A stretch of 64,000 nt of DNA from Candidatus Parabeggiatoa sp. nov. 2 (GTDB lineage Bacteria; Pseudomonadota; Gammaproteobacteria; Beggiatoales; Beggiatoaceae). The DNA is taken from positions 1 to 64,000 of the forward strand of contig NBMI01000031.1 of the NCBI GenBank assembly GCA_002085445.1, read 5' to 3'. Position numbers and translations under genes: made by a program. The notes under the pieces are model-generated. The model was not told where the DNA came from. It saw nothing but the letters and a program-made list of their open reading frames with translations, and did not search any database. Of the stretch, positions 19,072-29,876 are shown one piece after another (positions within the stretch are counted from its first letter, which is position 1; each line of letters starts with the position of its first letter).

Positions 19072-20462
19072 ATCTATTACCTTAGAATTGGGGCATAAAA
19101 ATTGATGGTGATTGAATGAAATTCCCCTCACCCTAGTACCTTGTCAATCTGTCGGCTTTTATAGATTTCTGCTATCGCAGAAGCCTGATAGAGCCAAACT
19201 CTACGAGTGAGCCAGTCAAGGCTTTGCTTTCTGAGGGTGGGGGCTTTAGGGAGCCGTCAATTTAAAATTGACAGAATCACTCCATAAATTCCTCCCTCTA
19301 TTTAAGTATAAAGCGTTGAGCAGCCATATAGTGCTTTTCAGACAAACAGCTTCTAAAAAGTTACTCATCCTTGATCAAGTATCCGTGATAATTCGCTTTC
19401 CCGTTTAAACTGCAAAAAAGTTACAACAGGAATCCTTTAGGGGGCTGTCTCATCCTATTGAAAACTTGTAAAAAAGCGACTTAATGGGGGATGCTTGTCA
19501 GACGTTCTTAGACTCAATGCCTAATAAAACGCACCGTCAAGATTAACCTAATCTTGACGGATGAATTTGCCAACTCTGGGTTGCAGAGCCCCTCATATTC
19601 ATGACACCGTCATGGTGTCACCCAGACAGATGACAGCATTAATTTTATTTGATAGGATTTAAAAAGTCAAGTGTTAAAATCGTTCACTCTAAAACTTGAC
19701 TGAAATAAGAATAATTAATTAGGTTTGAGTCAGAAATTGAGTTCTAGCAAATGCACCCTACATGTATGGATTTATTCGTTACGATATGGCATTGAGGCTC
19801 TGGGGAGAGGGCTAGTAGTTTATCAACATTGTTTTGACGGGTAAAATACTCGATAATCCGTCCAAACGGAAGGCAGGAATCGTTTGGCAGGAGTTTGGCA
19901 GGAGTTTGGCAGGAATTCAAACTTGAGTTTGGCAGGAGTTAGTTTGGCAGCGTCGGCAAAAGTTTTTCCGTTGCGGAAAAACTTTGAGTGTTTGGCAGTG
20001 CCAAGTTAAAACTGGCCGACGACTAAAACCCGTCAATAGAACATTGACAGAGTACTAGTACACCACTTCGGAAAGAAGTCCCCCCGGTGCCCGGCTAAAG
20101 CGGTTGCACTCAAAGAGCGAAACTCCAGGAGTTAGGGACGATGCCGAAAATAATATACATGAGTCCAGTCTCCCAGAAAGGGATAGTATCTGTTGCGTTT
20201 TCTTGCGTAAGTTATTTATTGCTATGTCCCTTATTAGCAAAAGTGTCGACGCATGCCGACGACACCCTACAAAAGAACGTTTTTAGTTAAAGGGCATTGC
20301 CCCAGAGCATCTGACTAAGACATTAAATAAAAACAATGAGTTACATATAAAACTCTCGTTTTTGTCCGGTACTCTAGTTTGAAAGAGTCAGTTTTCTCCT
20401 CTAAAACCTCCAAAGTTTTCAAAACCTTGGAGGCTTATAGGGGCAACCACTTTTCTGGACAT
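19072..20462. other. Long repeat-bearing intergenic region
   Basis: No gene recognised. It holds several GTTTGGCAGGAG copies (19850-19945), a CGGAAAAACTTT hairpin (about 19965-19985), and a segment (about 19960-20060) shared in part with 17165-17245 and, inverted, 51020-51120 (GTGTTTGGCAGTGCCAAGTT and ACCCGTCAATAGAACATTGA). Confidence 0.55.
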
Positions 20463-20765
20463 CTATAAAATGGGCTCCCCCTTCACCTCAATCTTCTCCC
20501 GGTTGATTCGATTCGACACGTCTTTTGATTCGAGGGTATCCTCCCTTGAAGGGGGGGACACTGGGGGAGGATACCGAGGTGGAACGGGCGGGTTTTCGCT
20601 CAACTCAGGTGGAATTTCTAAAGGTTCTAGCGGCTGGCTTTTGTTGTAAACCGTTTTGTCATCAGTCCAAGTGGAATCAAGGTGTCTGATAGCCGCACCA
20701 CACCCTGACAAGAGGCTCAACAATAACAACAACGTGAACGTTTTTACTTGACTCAACATACGCAT
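20463..20765 (-). CDS. Miniature BamC-like lipoprotein, 100 aa
   Basis: Started at the ATG at 20765, which has AAGGTAGG 8 nt upstream. A lipoprotein signal (MRMLSQVKTFTLLLLLSLLSGC, lipobox LSGC) is followed by DDKTVYNKSQPLEPLEIPPEL, which matches the BamD-binding N-terminal segment of BamC (compare the true BamC at 17956-19071). There is no helix-grip domain; the protein ends after a Pro-rich stretch. It sits between dapA and bamC. A perfect 11-bp inverted repeat, GGTATCCTCCC / GGGAGGATACC (20535-20575), lies within the coding sequence and encodes the Pro-rich part, so a palindromic repeat may have been inserted. It could be a partial bamC duplicate or a functional short lipoprotein. Confidence 0.65.
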   Translation of the reverse strand: MRMLSQVKTFTLLLLLSLLSGCGAAIRHLDSTWTDDKTVYNKSQPLEPLEIPPELSENPPVPPRYPPPVSPPSREDTLESKDVSNRINREKIEVKGEPIL

Positions 20766-20840
20766 ACAAGGCACCTACCTTAAAACCCTGAAAAATGTGG
20801 TTGAAAAACAGAAATCACTGTGAACGTGAACGATCACTGA

Positions 20841-21716
20841 CTAAAGCACTTGTGCTTGCTGCATGGCTTGTTTAACCACTTCGTGGTAATTTTCTGATAA
20901 CGGTAGCAGCGGCAAACGGATGCCCGCGGGAATCAAACCCATTGTATGCACCGCCCATTTGACGGGAATGGGGTTAGCTTCAACAAACAAGTTTTTATGC
21001 AAGCCCATTAAACGCAGGTTAACCGCCTCAGCCCCCGCCCTATCACCGGCGATAGCGAGTTGACACATCTCGTGCATGGCTTTCGGCGCGACATTAGCCG
21101 TCACAGAAATCGTGCCTTTGCCACCAAGCAGTATTAATTCCATCGCGGTGGCATCATCGCCACTGTAAATAGCAAACTTGTCACTAGCAAACGCGACCAA
21201 ATCACGCATCCGCGTCACATCACCGACGGCCTCTTTAATGCCAATGATATTGTCTATTTTCGCCAAACGCGATACTGTCGCCGGCAACATATCGCAAGCG
21301 GTGCGCCCCGGCACATTGTAAAGAAGTTGAGGAATGGGTACCGTTTCGGCCACCTTTTTGTAGTGCTGATACAAACCTTCTTGCGTAGGTTTATTGTAGT
21401 ATGGGGTGACTAACAAACCAGCATCGGCCCCCGCTTGTTGGGCACAGCGCGTGTACTCAATCGCCTCAGCGGTAGAATTAGACCCCGTTCCCGCAATCAC
21501 CGGCACACGACCGGCCGCTTGCTCAACGACGATACGGATAACGTCACAGTGTTCCTCGTGATTTAATGTTGCTGACTCGCCGGTGGTACCTACCGCGACA
21601 ATCCCATCGGTCTGATTGTCAATATGATAATCCACCAAACGACGCAAACTGGCCTCATCAACGCTATCATCTTCATTCATAGGCGTGACCAGTGCTACCA
21701 TACTGCCTTGAAACAT
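20841..21716 (-). CDS. dapA: 4-hydroxy-tetrahydrodipicolinate synthase
   Basis: 291 aa (E. coli 292). It condenses pyruvate with aspartate semialdehyde in the lysine/diaminopimelate pathway. Active-site residues are in place: Schiff-base Lys161 in IIGIKEAVGD, Tyr133 in LLYNVPGRT, and the GTTGES motif at 43-48. The ATG at 21716 is preceded by GGAG; longer upstream starts are rejected on length. bamC-type genes follow downstream as in relatives. Confidence 0.97.
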   Translation of the reverse strand: MFQGSMVALVTPMNEDDSVDEASLRRLVDYHIDNQTDGIVAVGTTGESATLNHEEHCDVIRIVVEQAAGRVPVIAGTGSNSTAEAIEYTRCAQQAGADAGLLVTPYYNKPTQEGLYQHYKKVAETVPIPQLLYNVPGRTACDMLPATVSRLAKIDNIIGIKEAVGDVTRMRDLVAFASDKFAIYSGDDATAMELILLGGKGTISVTANVAPKAMHEMCQLAIAGDRAGAEAVNLRLMGLHKNLFVEANPIPVKWAVHTMGLIPAGIRLPLLPLSENYHEVVKQAMQQAQVL

Positions 21717-21813
21717 GTTGCGGCTCCATCTTATTAAAAGGAAAAAATAACCAAATTCGACAATATTTGGGCATTCGGTGGGAATGGGTAAAATTAAAAA
21801 GGCCATTACCCAA

Positions 21814-22077
21814 TTACCCAGACTGTTCTTTCTTTTCTGACTGTTCTTGTCGTACATTTCGTATAAAATAACGACGCTCATCAAGCGCTTGGGCGGTGCT
21901 CTCATGGCCTTGTTTACGGGCACTGTCTATAATTGAACTGAGCAGGAGATCTGCTTGATCGCTGAGCAGAGCGGGATGTTGTTGAATAACCTCAAGTGCA
22001 TCTTCCATGGTAGCCGTTTGAATAAAAGCGTCTAATGCTACCTGAAGTTCTTGCTGATGAGACGATTCGGTTTCCAT
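21814..22077 (-). CDS. Small helical protein, 87 aa
   Basis: ATG with AAGGA 8 nt upstream. The protein is all helical, with EDALEVIQQHPALLSDQADLLLSSIIDSARKQGHESTAQALDERRYFI. This segment resembles a short helical module I associate with TPR/CHAT-type proteins of filamentous bacteria; here it is free-standing. No membrane segment. It lies 97 bp upstream of dapA on the same strand. Its stop TAA begins a (TAATTGGG)-type heptamer stretch on the coding strand. Function unknown. Confidence 0.65.
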   Translation of the reverse strand: METESSHQQELQVALDAFIQTATMEDALEVIQQHPALLSDQADLLLSSIIDSARKQGHESTAQALDERRYFIRNVRQEQSEKKEQSG

Positions 22078-23812
22078 AAATTTATCCTTATGATTAAAAC
22101 CGTGACAGACGGTGTAGCATTATTTCCCGCTTGGTTTGTAGTAGTCGCTTTAGCGACTATTACCGTTCGTTCTTTTGTTTACCCACTTATGCACATTCAA
22201 ACAACGTGGCGCGTGTTTGATACTTTTCTTTGCTCCCGTTTTTCGTACACGAAAACTGGAGCAAAGAACACCGGTTGCTTATGCACATTCAAACAACGTG
22301 GCACCTCGATGCCAAAACCTTTAGTTGCACTTGTGGCTATTCACATTTTACCCCAAAGGGGTAAAGTGAACGGCAAAATCGATTCAAAGTTTTTCGGCAA
22401 CGGAAAAACTTTTGCCTGGAATGCTCTACGTTGTCATAGTCGCTAAAGCGACTACTACAAACTCCATAATTTTTATTTTCCCCACAATCTAAAGCACCAG
22501 AGAAAGTCGGTGGTTTCGAGGGAAGGAACGGATTAGAAAAATTGGAGAGGTTATTTATTTAGCACTCCCTTGCCTATCACTTAAACTTCCAACTAATAAG
22601 TGCCCGGACAGAAAGTATTTGGCCTCCTATAATCCCCTAACTTGGGATGGTGAAAATGGCCTTTTGTGGCCGGAATAGGTTTTATTTTTGAAGGTTTATT
22701 TTTTATAAAATACCTTATTACTCAATAAGTTATTTTAAGCGGCACCAAAATTGGATCGAACTTATGACTTACGCATTGACAAAATAAATTTATTGAATAT
22801 TCAGTTAGTTATGTCTCAAAGGCCTCGGCCTTTACCGCTTCAGTTATTTAAATAAAAGCAATTGGCTAGTTTTATTAACATCAATCGCCCCCTTAGCAAA
22901 ACAGCGTGTACATAAATAATTGTATTTTAAATTAAATTAATTTGTCAATACCTAAATCCTAATTTATGTCCAAGCAGTAAACATATAGACATCCAGAAGA
23001 ATTGTAGCCCGACACGGTAAAGCGTTTCCAACGCTTTTCGGTTGTCCAAGACCCAATTGATCGACCGCTGCTCTTAGATACTGTACCCACCACAAGCGTC
23101 AGCGTACCCACCACTGTGGTAACCCTTTAGGCCACCCGACATTTTGACGTTTAATTGCACCGCTCGATACTTAGATTATTGATCCTAAAAACCGAAAAGC
23201 GTTTTAATCTGAACACTGATCACTGAACACTGATCACTGACACTCTATACTTCTGAAATTCTATAAGTGTATTATAATATAGTGATAATAAGCCACGTAT
23301 TAGAGTCAATGCCATTAAGTTAAGGAACTCTTTGATGAAAGCTATATTTTTATTAAAAAACGCCCGGTCGTGCCTTATGTTTATATAGGGGTGGGGTCGT
23401 AAGTCATTGTTTCTTGACGCGATGGTACTTAAAATCAGGTACTTAAAAAGATTGGCCGGCCCACTAGAAGGACAAGGAATCGTTTTTTTTGGTTGGTGGG
23501 TTTTATTAACGTTCTCAATCACGACTTACATGAACATATGACAAATACTTTGGTGTTACAATTAACATAATAAACTGGATTAAGACCGCTATAAATGAGA
23601 AATACTAACATTTATTATCCCGAAAATCGACAAAGTATAACCAAAGTTGCTACCTAAGTCTCAACGCTTAAAGGTATTATTAGAATAGCCCTAGTACACA
23701 ATCATACGATAATTGACGGCTTTTCCGTGCGCGGCGTAGCGAAGCAATGCACAAGGAACGAAAGTGACGTAACAAAACAAATGATCAATGATCACTGATA
23801 GAGGTACCTTTT
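22078..23812. other. Long intergenic region with repeats
   Basis: No gene supported. It contains a GTAGTCGCTTTAGCGACTA palindrome (about 22140) and its inverse (22437), two copies of TTATGCACATTCAAACAACG (about 22188 and 22280), a hairpin GGCAACGGAAAAACTTTTGCC (22393-22413), and a heptamer stretch GATCACTGAACACTGATCAC (about 23218-23237). GAGGTACC before 23813 is the ribosome binding region of the next gene. Confidence 0.55.
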
Positions 23813-24535
23813 ATGACTACAACTTCCGCAGGCTCTCTGGGCACAGAAATACCGTCTTCTCCCCCTTTTGGACAAACCCCACAAATGATGGAGTGTGGTG
23901 CGGCCATTTCTCGAGGTCAGATGGAACAATTTGTCAGCAGTTTCCAGCAAAGTACGCGGCGTTGGGAGATCATTGTTTACCCAGCTATGTTTGCCTTTGT
24001 GGTACTGGCCGGTTACGGGTTTTTCCTGATTTTCAGCTTAACTGATGACATGTCAAATATGGCCGACAGCATGGATCCAAAAATGGAGCACCACATGGAG
24101 ACCATGGCCAATAGTATCATCAAGTTATCCGACCACGTTCAAATTATGTCGGGACAGATTCAAGTGATGACACGTACCATGAGTGACATATCACTCAAAC
24201 TAAATACGTTGCCGCCTATGCTACAACATATCAAGATGATAGATAACTCAATGGGGAACATGGAGCAGTCATTGTCGAACATAGATAATATGATGGTGCG
24301 AATGGACAAGTCGATGACGCGAATGGACAAGTCGATGACGCGGATGAATAAGTCCATTGGGAATATGGATGGTTCCATCGCGACGATGGATGAGTCGATG
24401 CAGAATATGGATCAGTTGATGCGTGTGATGACGGCGGCAACCGACCAAATGCGGCGAGATTTGACGATGATGAACCACAGTTTGTCGAATTTTTCGCGTC
24501 CCATGTCGTTTGCTAACGGCTTTATGCCTTGGTAA
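23813..24535 (+). CDS. Met-rich membrane-anchored coiled-coil protein
   Basis: 240 aa; ATG with GAGGT about 8 nt upstream. Residues about 50-76 form one transmembrane helix (EIIVYPAMFAFVVLAGYGFFLIF). The following ~150 residues are a methionine-rich helix with an evident 7-residue rhythm, including the near-perfect repeats RMDKSMT (twice) and related NMDxS units, suggesting a long parallel coiled coil on one side of the membrane. Similar Met-rich membrane proteins occur in sulfur-oxidising Gammaproteobacteria, to my memory, without known function. The high Met content may scavenge oxidants or bind copper, but nothing proves this. Confidence 0.7.
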   Translation: MTTTSAGSLGTEIPSSPPFGQTPQMMECGAAISRGQMEQFVSSFQQSTRRWEIIVYPAMFAFVVLAGYGFFLIFSLTDDMSNMADSMDPKMEHHMETMANSIIKLSDHVQIMSGQIQVMTRTMSDISLKLNTLPPMLQHIKMIDNSMGNMEQSLSNIDNMMVRMDKSMTRMDKSMTRMNKSIGNMDGSIATMDESMQNMDQLMRVMTAATDQMRRDLTMMNHSLSNFSRPMSFANGFMPW

Positions 24536-24666
24536 ACACCATTGCCTTTTGCCCTCTTTAGGCCCCCTCACCCCTTGATGGGCTTCACCGTGCCCTGACA
24601 TCAAATTATTGGTATTTGCGGCGGCTCTCTTGTAACTCCCCCCTTGGTGAAAGGGGGACGGAGGCA

Positions 24667-25053
24667 CTATTGACTCATACATTCATTGTAGAGTTCATCA
24701 AACTCCGGCGAGGTTTTTTTGGCCTCGGCCTTCAACTCTTCTAACAACCGCTTTTCAACTTCATCAGGCTTCACCTTTTCATCATCTGTGATGGTTTTAC
24801 GCAGCCATTTTGCCTGAGCATTGCCAATGACACCCTCGACGAGTAGATGGCTTTTTGCCGCTTCAATATAAAGTTCGGTAAATGCCTTGACAGAAGTTTT
24901 ACAATCGTTACGCAACTCTTGCATAAAATCCAGTTCCGATTGGTTGATTTTGCCGTCTGCAAAGAGATTTTCACGCAACAGATCGACTTCACGGGTATCA
25001 ATGCGATTGTCTGTCAAGATAGCTGCCTTCGCTAATTTACGCCATTCTGCCAT
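24667..25053 (-). CDS. TerB-like helical protein, 128 aa
   Basis: ATG with AAGGAG 7 nt upstream. The protein is helical and acidic, with DNRIDTREVDLLRENLFADGKINQSELDFMQEL, a TerB/DUF533-style arrangement in which two acidic loops (DNRID, ADGKIN) precede helices, similar to EF-hand-like loops. TerB-family proteins bind metals and are linked to tellurite resistance and stress; the assignment here is by pattern only. No secretion signal. Confidence 0.6.
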   Translation of the reverse strand: MAEWRKLAKAAILTDNRIDTREVDLLRENLFADGKINQSELDFMQELRNDCKTSVKAFTELYIEAAKSHLLVEGVIGNAQAKWLRKTITDDEKVKPDEVEKRLLEELKAEAKKTSPEFDELYNECMSQ

Positions 25054-26400
25054 GATAAACTCCTTGAGTAAAAAAATAGGTTAATGATTAAAGCATTATT
25101 ATAACAAGTCTTCAGGCGTTTGCGCGAGAGAAAAACTGCCCAGAGCTAAGGCAATCGCTCAGGTCAATACGTTAAAAATGACTAATGAGCCAAAGTAAAA
25201 CAAAAAGGATAAAGAAATACAGACGGTAATAACCATCACTTATGTTTCATAAGGATTTAAAAGCCAACCTTTTAAAAAGCCGCCTCAAAGTGGGCCTTAA
25301 AAACCTTGGTGTTTCTAACCCTCTGTCATCATTGGTAAATTGATGCGATTGCCCTAGTTAAGAGCTGACCACCTATCATTTTCAGTGGTGAAACCTGAAT
25401 GCCCAAGAAAATCTCTATACTTTGCAGTTCAATAAAATTGGACTAAAAACGCCTCGTTCCCTCTCCAGAGGGGACTTACTAATTATTAATTATTAAGAAT
25501 TAATTATTAATTATTAGTAAGAGTGTCAGGGGGCCAAATCCTAAGCGTTTGCAGTATAAATATTTGATTTGATAGTCGGCCCAAAAATATTGATAACCAT
25601 TGATATTGCCTGGACATTATCTTAAAAAACTTGACATTTTTGTTATTTTAAAAGTATCATTATAAATGCTTGAGGTGGTTAGCCTTCTTTGTTAAAAAAA
25701 TGGACTCTCAAGCATTAATGTTACCCTTAGCTCTCATTAGGCGAGGGGATAAAGGGCTGATACTCCCTACTACGCTTAATTCGCTCCGCGAAACTTTTGC
25801 GTAGTATTCCTAATTGTTGAAAGACATACTCTTGATAAGTATGCATGTCAATAGTTATCAATAGAATTGCTATCTGAAGTGCCATCAATTGATGAGGTTC
25901 ACTTATAGTAAACCATTCATTAACACTCAGAAATCATAACGGAGGTGTCTTCGACGCAAAAGTACAGCGAAGCTGTACTTTTGCCTAAATCCACCATCAA
26001 AAATTTAATTTTCCTTATGTTACAAATAGTTAATGTCATTTTTTGCTCACCGATTTTGTGAACAAAAAGTGGCTTTAACTGATTGAATATTCATAGAAAA
26101 ACAAAATTAGATGGTGGATTTTGGTTTGCGTCGAGGGTTGTTTTTCTTTAAAAGAATCTCTAGACTTTTTCAATCTGCCAGTCGGGGGCTGTCGAAATTA
26201 TGGTCAAACTAGAGACTGACAGATTCTTAAAATTTGCGTTTCCCCAAGCAAATAAGGATTGTACAAAGCGGCAATCGATCCATTATGTGTTTTTGGGCCC
26301 CTTTGGTATATTCACCCACTATCATGAGTGCTATTGTTAATAGGGTTGTTGCGAAATAAAAAACTCTTGTAAAAAAGAGTTGTTGCTTTTTGAAAAAGTT
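25054..26400. other. Intergenic DNA
   Basis: No gene seen. 25471-25517 is an imperfect palindrome built from AATTATT heptamers on either side of AAG. A hairpin GCAAAAGTACAGCGAAGCTG/TACTTTTGC lies at 25958-25984. Several GGCGAGGG/CGCTCCGCG short palindromes near 25740-25800. Confidence 0.5.
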
Positions 26401-26515
26401 TATGGAGTTGATGGAGTTGATGGAGTTTATGGAGTTGATGGAGTTGATGGAGTTTATGGAGTTGATGGAGTTGATGGAGTTTATGAGTTATAGAGTTTAA
26501 TGGGAGTTGACTCTC
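26401..26515. repeat. 9-bp tandem repeat (GATGGAGTT)n
   Basis: About nine units of GATGGAGTT or TATGGAGTT at 26401-26480, then degenerate copies. The units pair with AACTCTATAAACTCTATAAC at 26516-26535, giving a possible hairpin just before the CBS-domain gene. The period is 9, unlike the 7-bp arrays elsewhere. Confidence 0.85.
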
Positions 26516-26580
26516 AAACTCTATAAACTCTATAACGCAACAATTCTAATGTTTGTTAACATAAATGAATCGGAAACACT

Positions 26581-27030
26581 ATGCTTGTAAAAGAAATTAT
26601 GACCCGTGCCGTCAAGACTATCACCCCTGAAACCCGCTTACAAGAAGTCGCATCTCTCATGTGTCTTCATCGTTTCAGTGGTTTACCCGTGGTTGAGGGC
26701 GACGACAAACTGCTTGGCATTCTCGCCGAGCGAGATGTCTTGCGTTACCTGTTTCCAAGTATTGAGGATGTCATGGGAGGCATGAGTAGTCTCGACTTTG
26801 ATAGTATGGAGGGCGATTACAAAAAAATCCTAGAAAAAAAAGCGGCAGATATGATGACTCCCGGCGCTATCACAGTGAGTCCTGATATGCCCATTTTAAA
26901 GGCGGTATCGGTCATGGCGAGGCACAATTTTCGGCGTATTCCGGTTGCAGAGGGGGACAAACTGGTTGGGATGATCAGTTTAGGTGATATTCACCGGGCG
27001 ATTTTTATGAAAAGTTTCTCTGGAAGCTAA
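26581..27030 (+). CDS. CBS-pair domain protein
   Basis: 149 aa made of two CBS domains (about 1-60: MLVKEIMTRAVKTITPETRLQEVASLM...GILAERDVL; about 85-145: AADMMTPGAITVSPDMPILKA...GMISLGDIHRA), with no other domain. Such pairs bind adenine nucleotides and regulate partner proteins. A typical ribosome binding site is not visible (upstream reads ATGAATCGGAAACACT). The stop is followed by TAATCCCGTAACCGGGTAAATGGG, a weak stop-side heptamer form. The partner cannot be inferred from neighbours. Confidence 0.85.
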   Translation: MLVKEIMTRAVKTITPETRLQEVASLMCLHRFSGLPVVEGDDKLLGILAERDVLRYLFPSIEDVMGGMSSLDFDSMEGDYKKILEKKAADMMTPGAITVSPDMPILKAVSVMARHNFRRIPVAEGDKLVGMISLGDIHRAIFMKSFSGS

Positions 27031-27422
27031 TCCCGTAACCGGGTAAATGGGAAAGGGGAAAGCCATGCGTAAGGAAAGTTAAAAAAATGGACAGAGGCTG
27101 ACTAAATCACTTTCTTGGAAGAGCCTTTTACAAGCAATACGCATAAATCCTTTAACAAATTTGGTGACGGTTTGTAAGTACCGAAGCATAAATTTTCAGG
27201 TATTTTATTCGAGATGACACTAGCGTTTTTTCAAACAATACTGGGTTTCTAAATACCCGATTATTTATGCACAGGTACTTAGTAGTCGCTTTAGCGACTC
27301 ACAAGCCGCTCGTTATGCTAAAATACTTTTGTTTACCCACTTAACTCACTGATTTTACAGTCTAGGCAAAACCTTTTTCAAAAAATTTTTGCCTCGAATA
27401 CTCCATTCAACCCTACCGTCGC

Positions 27423-27442
27423 ATTACCAATTACCAATTACC
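27423..27442 (+). repeat. Start-side (TTACCAA)n array
   Basis: Three units of TTACCAA/TTACCGG, 13 bp before the YjbQ-like start codon. Confidence 0.8.
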
Positions 27443-27454
27443 GGATAAAGCGCG

Positions 27455-27851
27455 ATGAGACGACAAGTGATTACCTTAGGCACGTCGCTGCGAGAAGAAT
27501 TGCTAGATATTACCTCACAAATTGAACAAGTTGCCAGAGACATGCGCATCCAAAACGGTTTGTTGTCCATTTACGCACAAGGGGCCACCGCTGCCATTAT
27601 GATTCAGGAAAATTGGGATAGCAGCGTGCCCCGTGATGTGGTGCATCTTCTGCAAAAACTCGTGTGGCTACACGATCAACAAGATGGCAATGGCGATGCC
27701 CATCTCAAAGCGGGACTGGTTGGCCCCCAGTGAAACCATTCCCATTATTGATGGACAGTTAGGCCTGTCCACTTGGCAAGGTATTTTCTTCTGCGAGTTT
27801 GACGGGCCGAGACGGGAACGAAAAGTGGTTTGTACGGCAATTGGAAATTGA
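27455..27851 (+). pseudogene. yjbQ: Frameshifted YjbQ/UPF0047 family gene
   Basis: The first frame (92 codons) has YjbQ-like sequence ending [12 protein letters not shown] and stops at 27733. The overlapping frame carries the rest, [35 protein letters not shown], the C-terminal signature of the family. Removing one C from the CCCCC run at 27724-27728 restores a ~131-aa protein of normal length. YjbQ-like proteins have been linked to thiamine phosphate hydrolysis or to unknown roles. A one-base change in a homopolymer could be a sequencing error or a real lesion. Confidence 0.8.
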
Positions 27852-28071
27852 CTACACGGTGAGTTGGTCTTTGGTGAGCTTTGCCACGCCCACCTTTCGC
27901 AGCCGATGACACAACACAAGGCCCACCCTGGGGTAGTGAAAATCAGGTTATTTTTGCCCAAAAACTGATCCTGTTTTTATTCCGCATTGAAAAAAATATA
28001 TATAAAAACAATGAGTTAACTCAGAATGACTCAATAAGGCCAATTACCCATTACCCATTGCCGATTACCCA

Positions 28072-28645
28072 TTACACATCTAAATCCTCTATATACCTTT
28101 CTAAATTCTCAATGTGTTGCCTAGTGACGCGCTCAAGGCAGCCATTTTTGTCAGCGGTAAGGCCACAATAGGCCTCACGAAATTTCTGCCATTCTTCCTG
28201 TGCATTTTTGAGCCACAGCTTCTCCACCTGACTATACAACTGATTTATAACCTCCTGATAGCTCTCATCGAGTCGTTCATCATCGGCCCCCGAAGCGGTA
28301 GATGCACCACGAACATTGTATCCTTCTAAATTCTTGATGTGTTGCTTGGTAACGCGCCCAAGGCAGTCGTGTTTGTGAAAGGGATAACCGGGTTCATCGA
28401 AAACCGGATATGCTGCAAAATCACAATAGGCCTCACAAAATTTCCGCCAGAATCTCTGTGCCTCTTCAAGTTGAGCCTTCTTTTCAACACTCAATTGTGA
28501 GCGGAGGTTTTTGAAGACGTTCTTGAGTTGACTGATACTCGTCAAAAGAGTCGTCAGCAAAAGCGGCCCTTGATACCACGACGCTTTGACTCATTGAGAC
28601 TAATAAGAGTGTAACGGCTACCGGGATAACGGGTTTTTTTCGCAT
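28072..28645 (-). pseudogene. Frameshifted exported LprI/DUF1311-like protein
   Basis: Start ATG at 28645 with GGAGG 6 nt upstream. The first frame gives a signal peptide (MRKKPVIPVAVTLLLVSMSQ...FADD) and DSFDEYQS, then stops at 28484. An overlapping frame continues with ISQLKNVFKNLRSQLS...LEEAQRFWRKFCEAYC and later NAQEEWQKFREAYC...CLERVTRQHIENLERY: two DUF1311 repeats, the domain of lysozyme inhibitor LprI (paired Cys, AQxxWxxFREAYC, C..RVT..R). One frameshift at about 28510-28545 would join them into a ~190-aa secreted protein. The stop TAA starts a TAATGGGTAAT array on the coding strand. Confidence 0.7.
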
Positions 28646-29876
28646 TGATTCCTCCAAGTTCTTTATTGAGCGAGACAACAACGACGTTTTCAACGTCGTG
28701 CTTAATGTTTAATAATAAGACATTTCAAATGGATGTCAATTTTTTTCTTTAGGACTTATCCATAAATAACTTGCTCAAATCTTGAGCAAGCTTTAATTTA
28801 GATCTTGTCTGGTTTTAACCCTTAAATGAGTAACTTATTTATGGACGGTTCCTTAGAGCGTGTTTTAAAAGCATTCAGTATCAGCCTTCATGCTTGCTAA
28901 AATGGTTTTTCACAGATACCCTTCCTTAAAGGGATGGTATCTGTACAGTCGTGCGATGAAAGTTTTCCACAGATATACGGAACGTACTTGAAAACGGTGA
29001 AAATGGGATAACTATTGAATTAGCAAGCTAGCAGATTTTCAACTCAAATATTAAACTTAAAAAATCCGTTTATTCCTAAAAGAAGTTGTACTTTCAGTAT
29101 AGCATCCGATTCATTTATGTTAACAAAAGTTAACAATAGCACTCCTGAGAGTGGGTGAATCTACCAAAGGCTACCGAAAATTATCGAGAGCCGCTTTATA
29201 CAATCTGAAAATGCGCGATTTTTATGGACGCGGCCGAAAATCCCCCCCCCCTTGACGAAACTTACTTTTACCCACAAGTTGGAAAATTAATAATTAGCTT
29301 ATGTAACAATTAATTAGTAATTATTAATGATAACAGTCACTTAAGTGCTTTAGGGGCCCTCATTAACCTCTCGACTGATACTCAAAAATTGACTAATTTT
29401 CAATGAGATATAGGCTTATCGGTCAGACTGAGCTTGACGAAAGATTATTATTTTTCCGATTTGTGGGTAATAGTAAGCCTCTTGAAGGGGGTTAGGGGTA
29501 AGGGGATTTCCAGCGGTACCAATACCACAAAACTTATGTCCGGACACTTATTGACCAGATAGGCGAAGCCGGCTTTTCTAAAACCGTCTAGGACTTACGC
29601 ACTCAGGCAACTAACCAATTTATTTTATTTAAAAACTTTCAAAATAAAGGCCGAGGCCTTTTAGACGTAACTAACTGAATACGTTCATAAATTTAGTTTG
29701 TCAATGCGTAAGTCCAACACTCCTCTCTCAAGCATTTTTTAGGGAGATAGGCATTTTGTTCTCGTTTTTTTTCCCCTCCAAGCTCCGCGAAGAAATAATC
29801 AATAAGAGAGCAATAACATTTATAATAAGAAATTACATTTAGATGTTTATATAAATCAATCACTTGGAGAAAATTA
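28646..29876. other. Intergenic DNA
   Basis: No gene supported. It holds sequence shared with 11690-11805 (ATACGGAACGTACTTGAAAA, TTTATTCCTAAAAGAAGTT), a run of ten C at about 29246, and AT-rich DNA. GGAG before 29877 serves the MATE gene. Confidence 0.5.

Noticed and set aside
22051-22446. Plus-strand 131-codon frame
   Set aside because: Begins antisense to the 87-aa gene and crosses palindromes and direct repeats; no protein-like composition.
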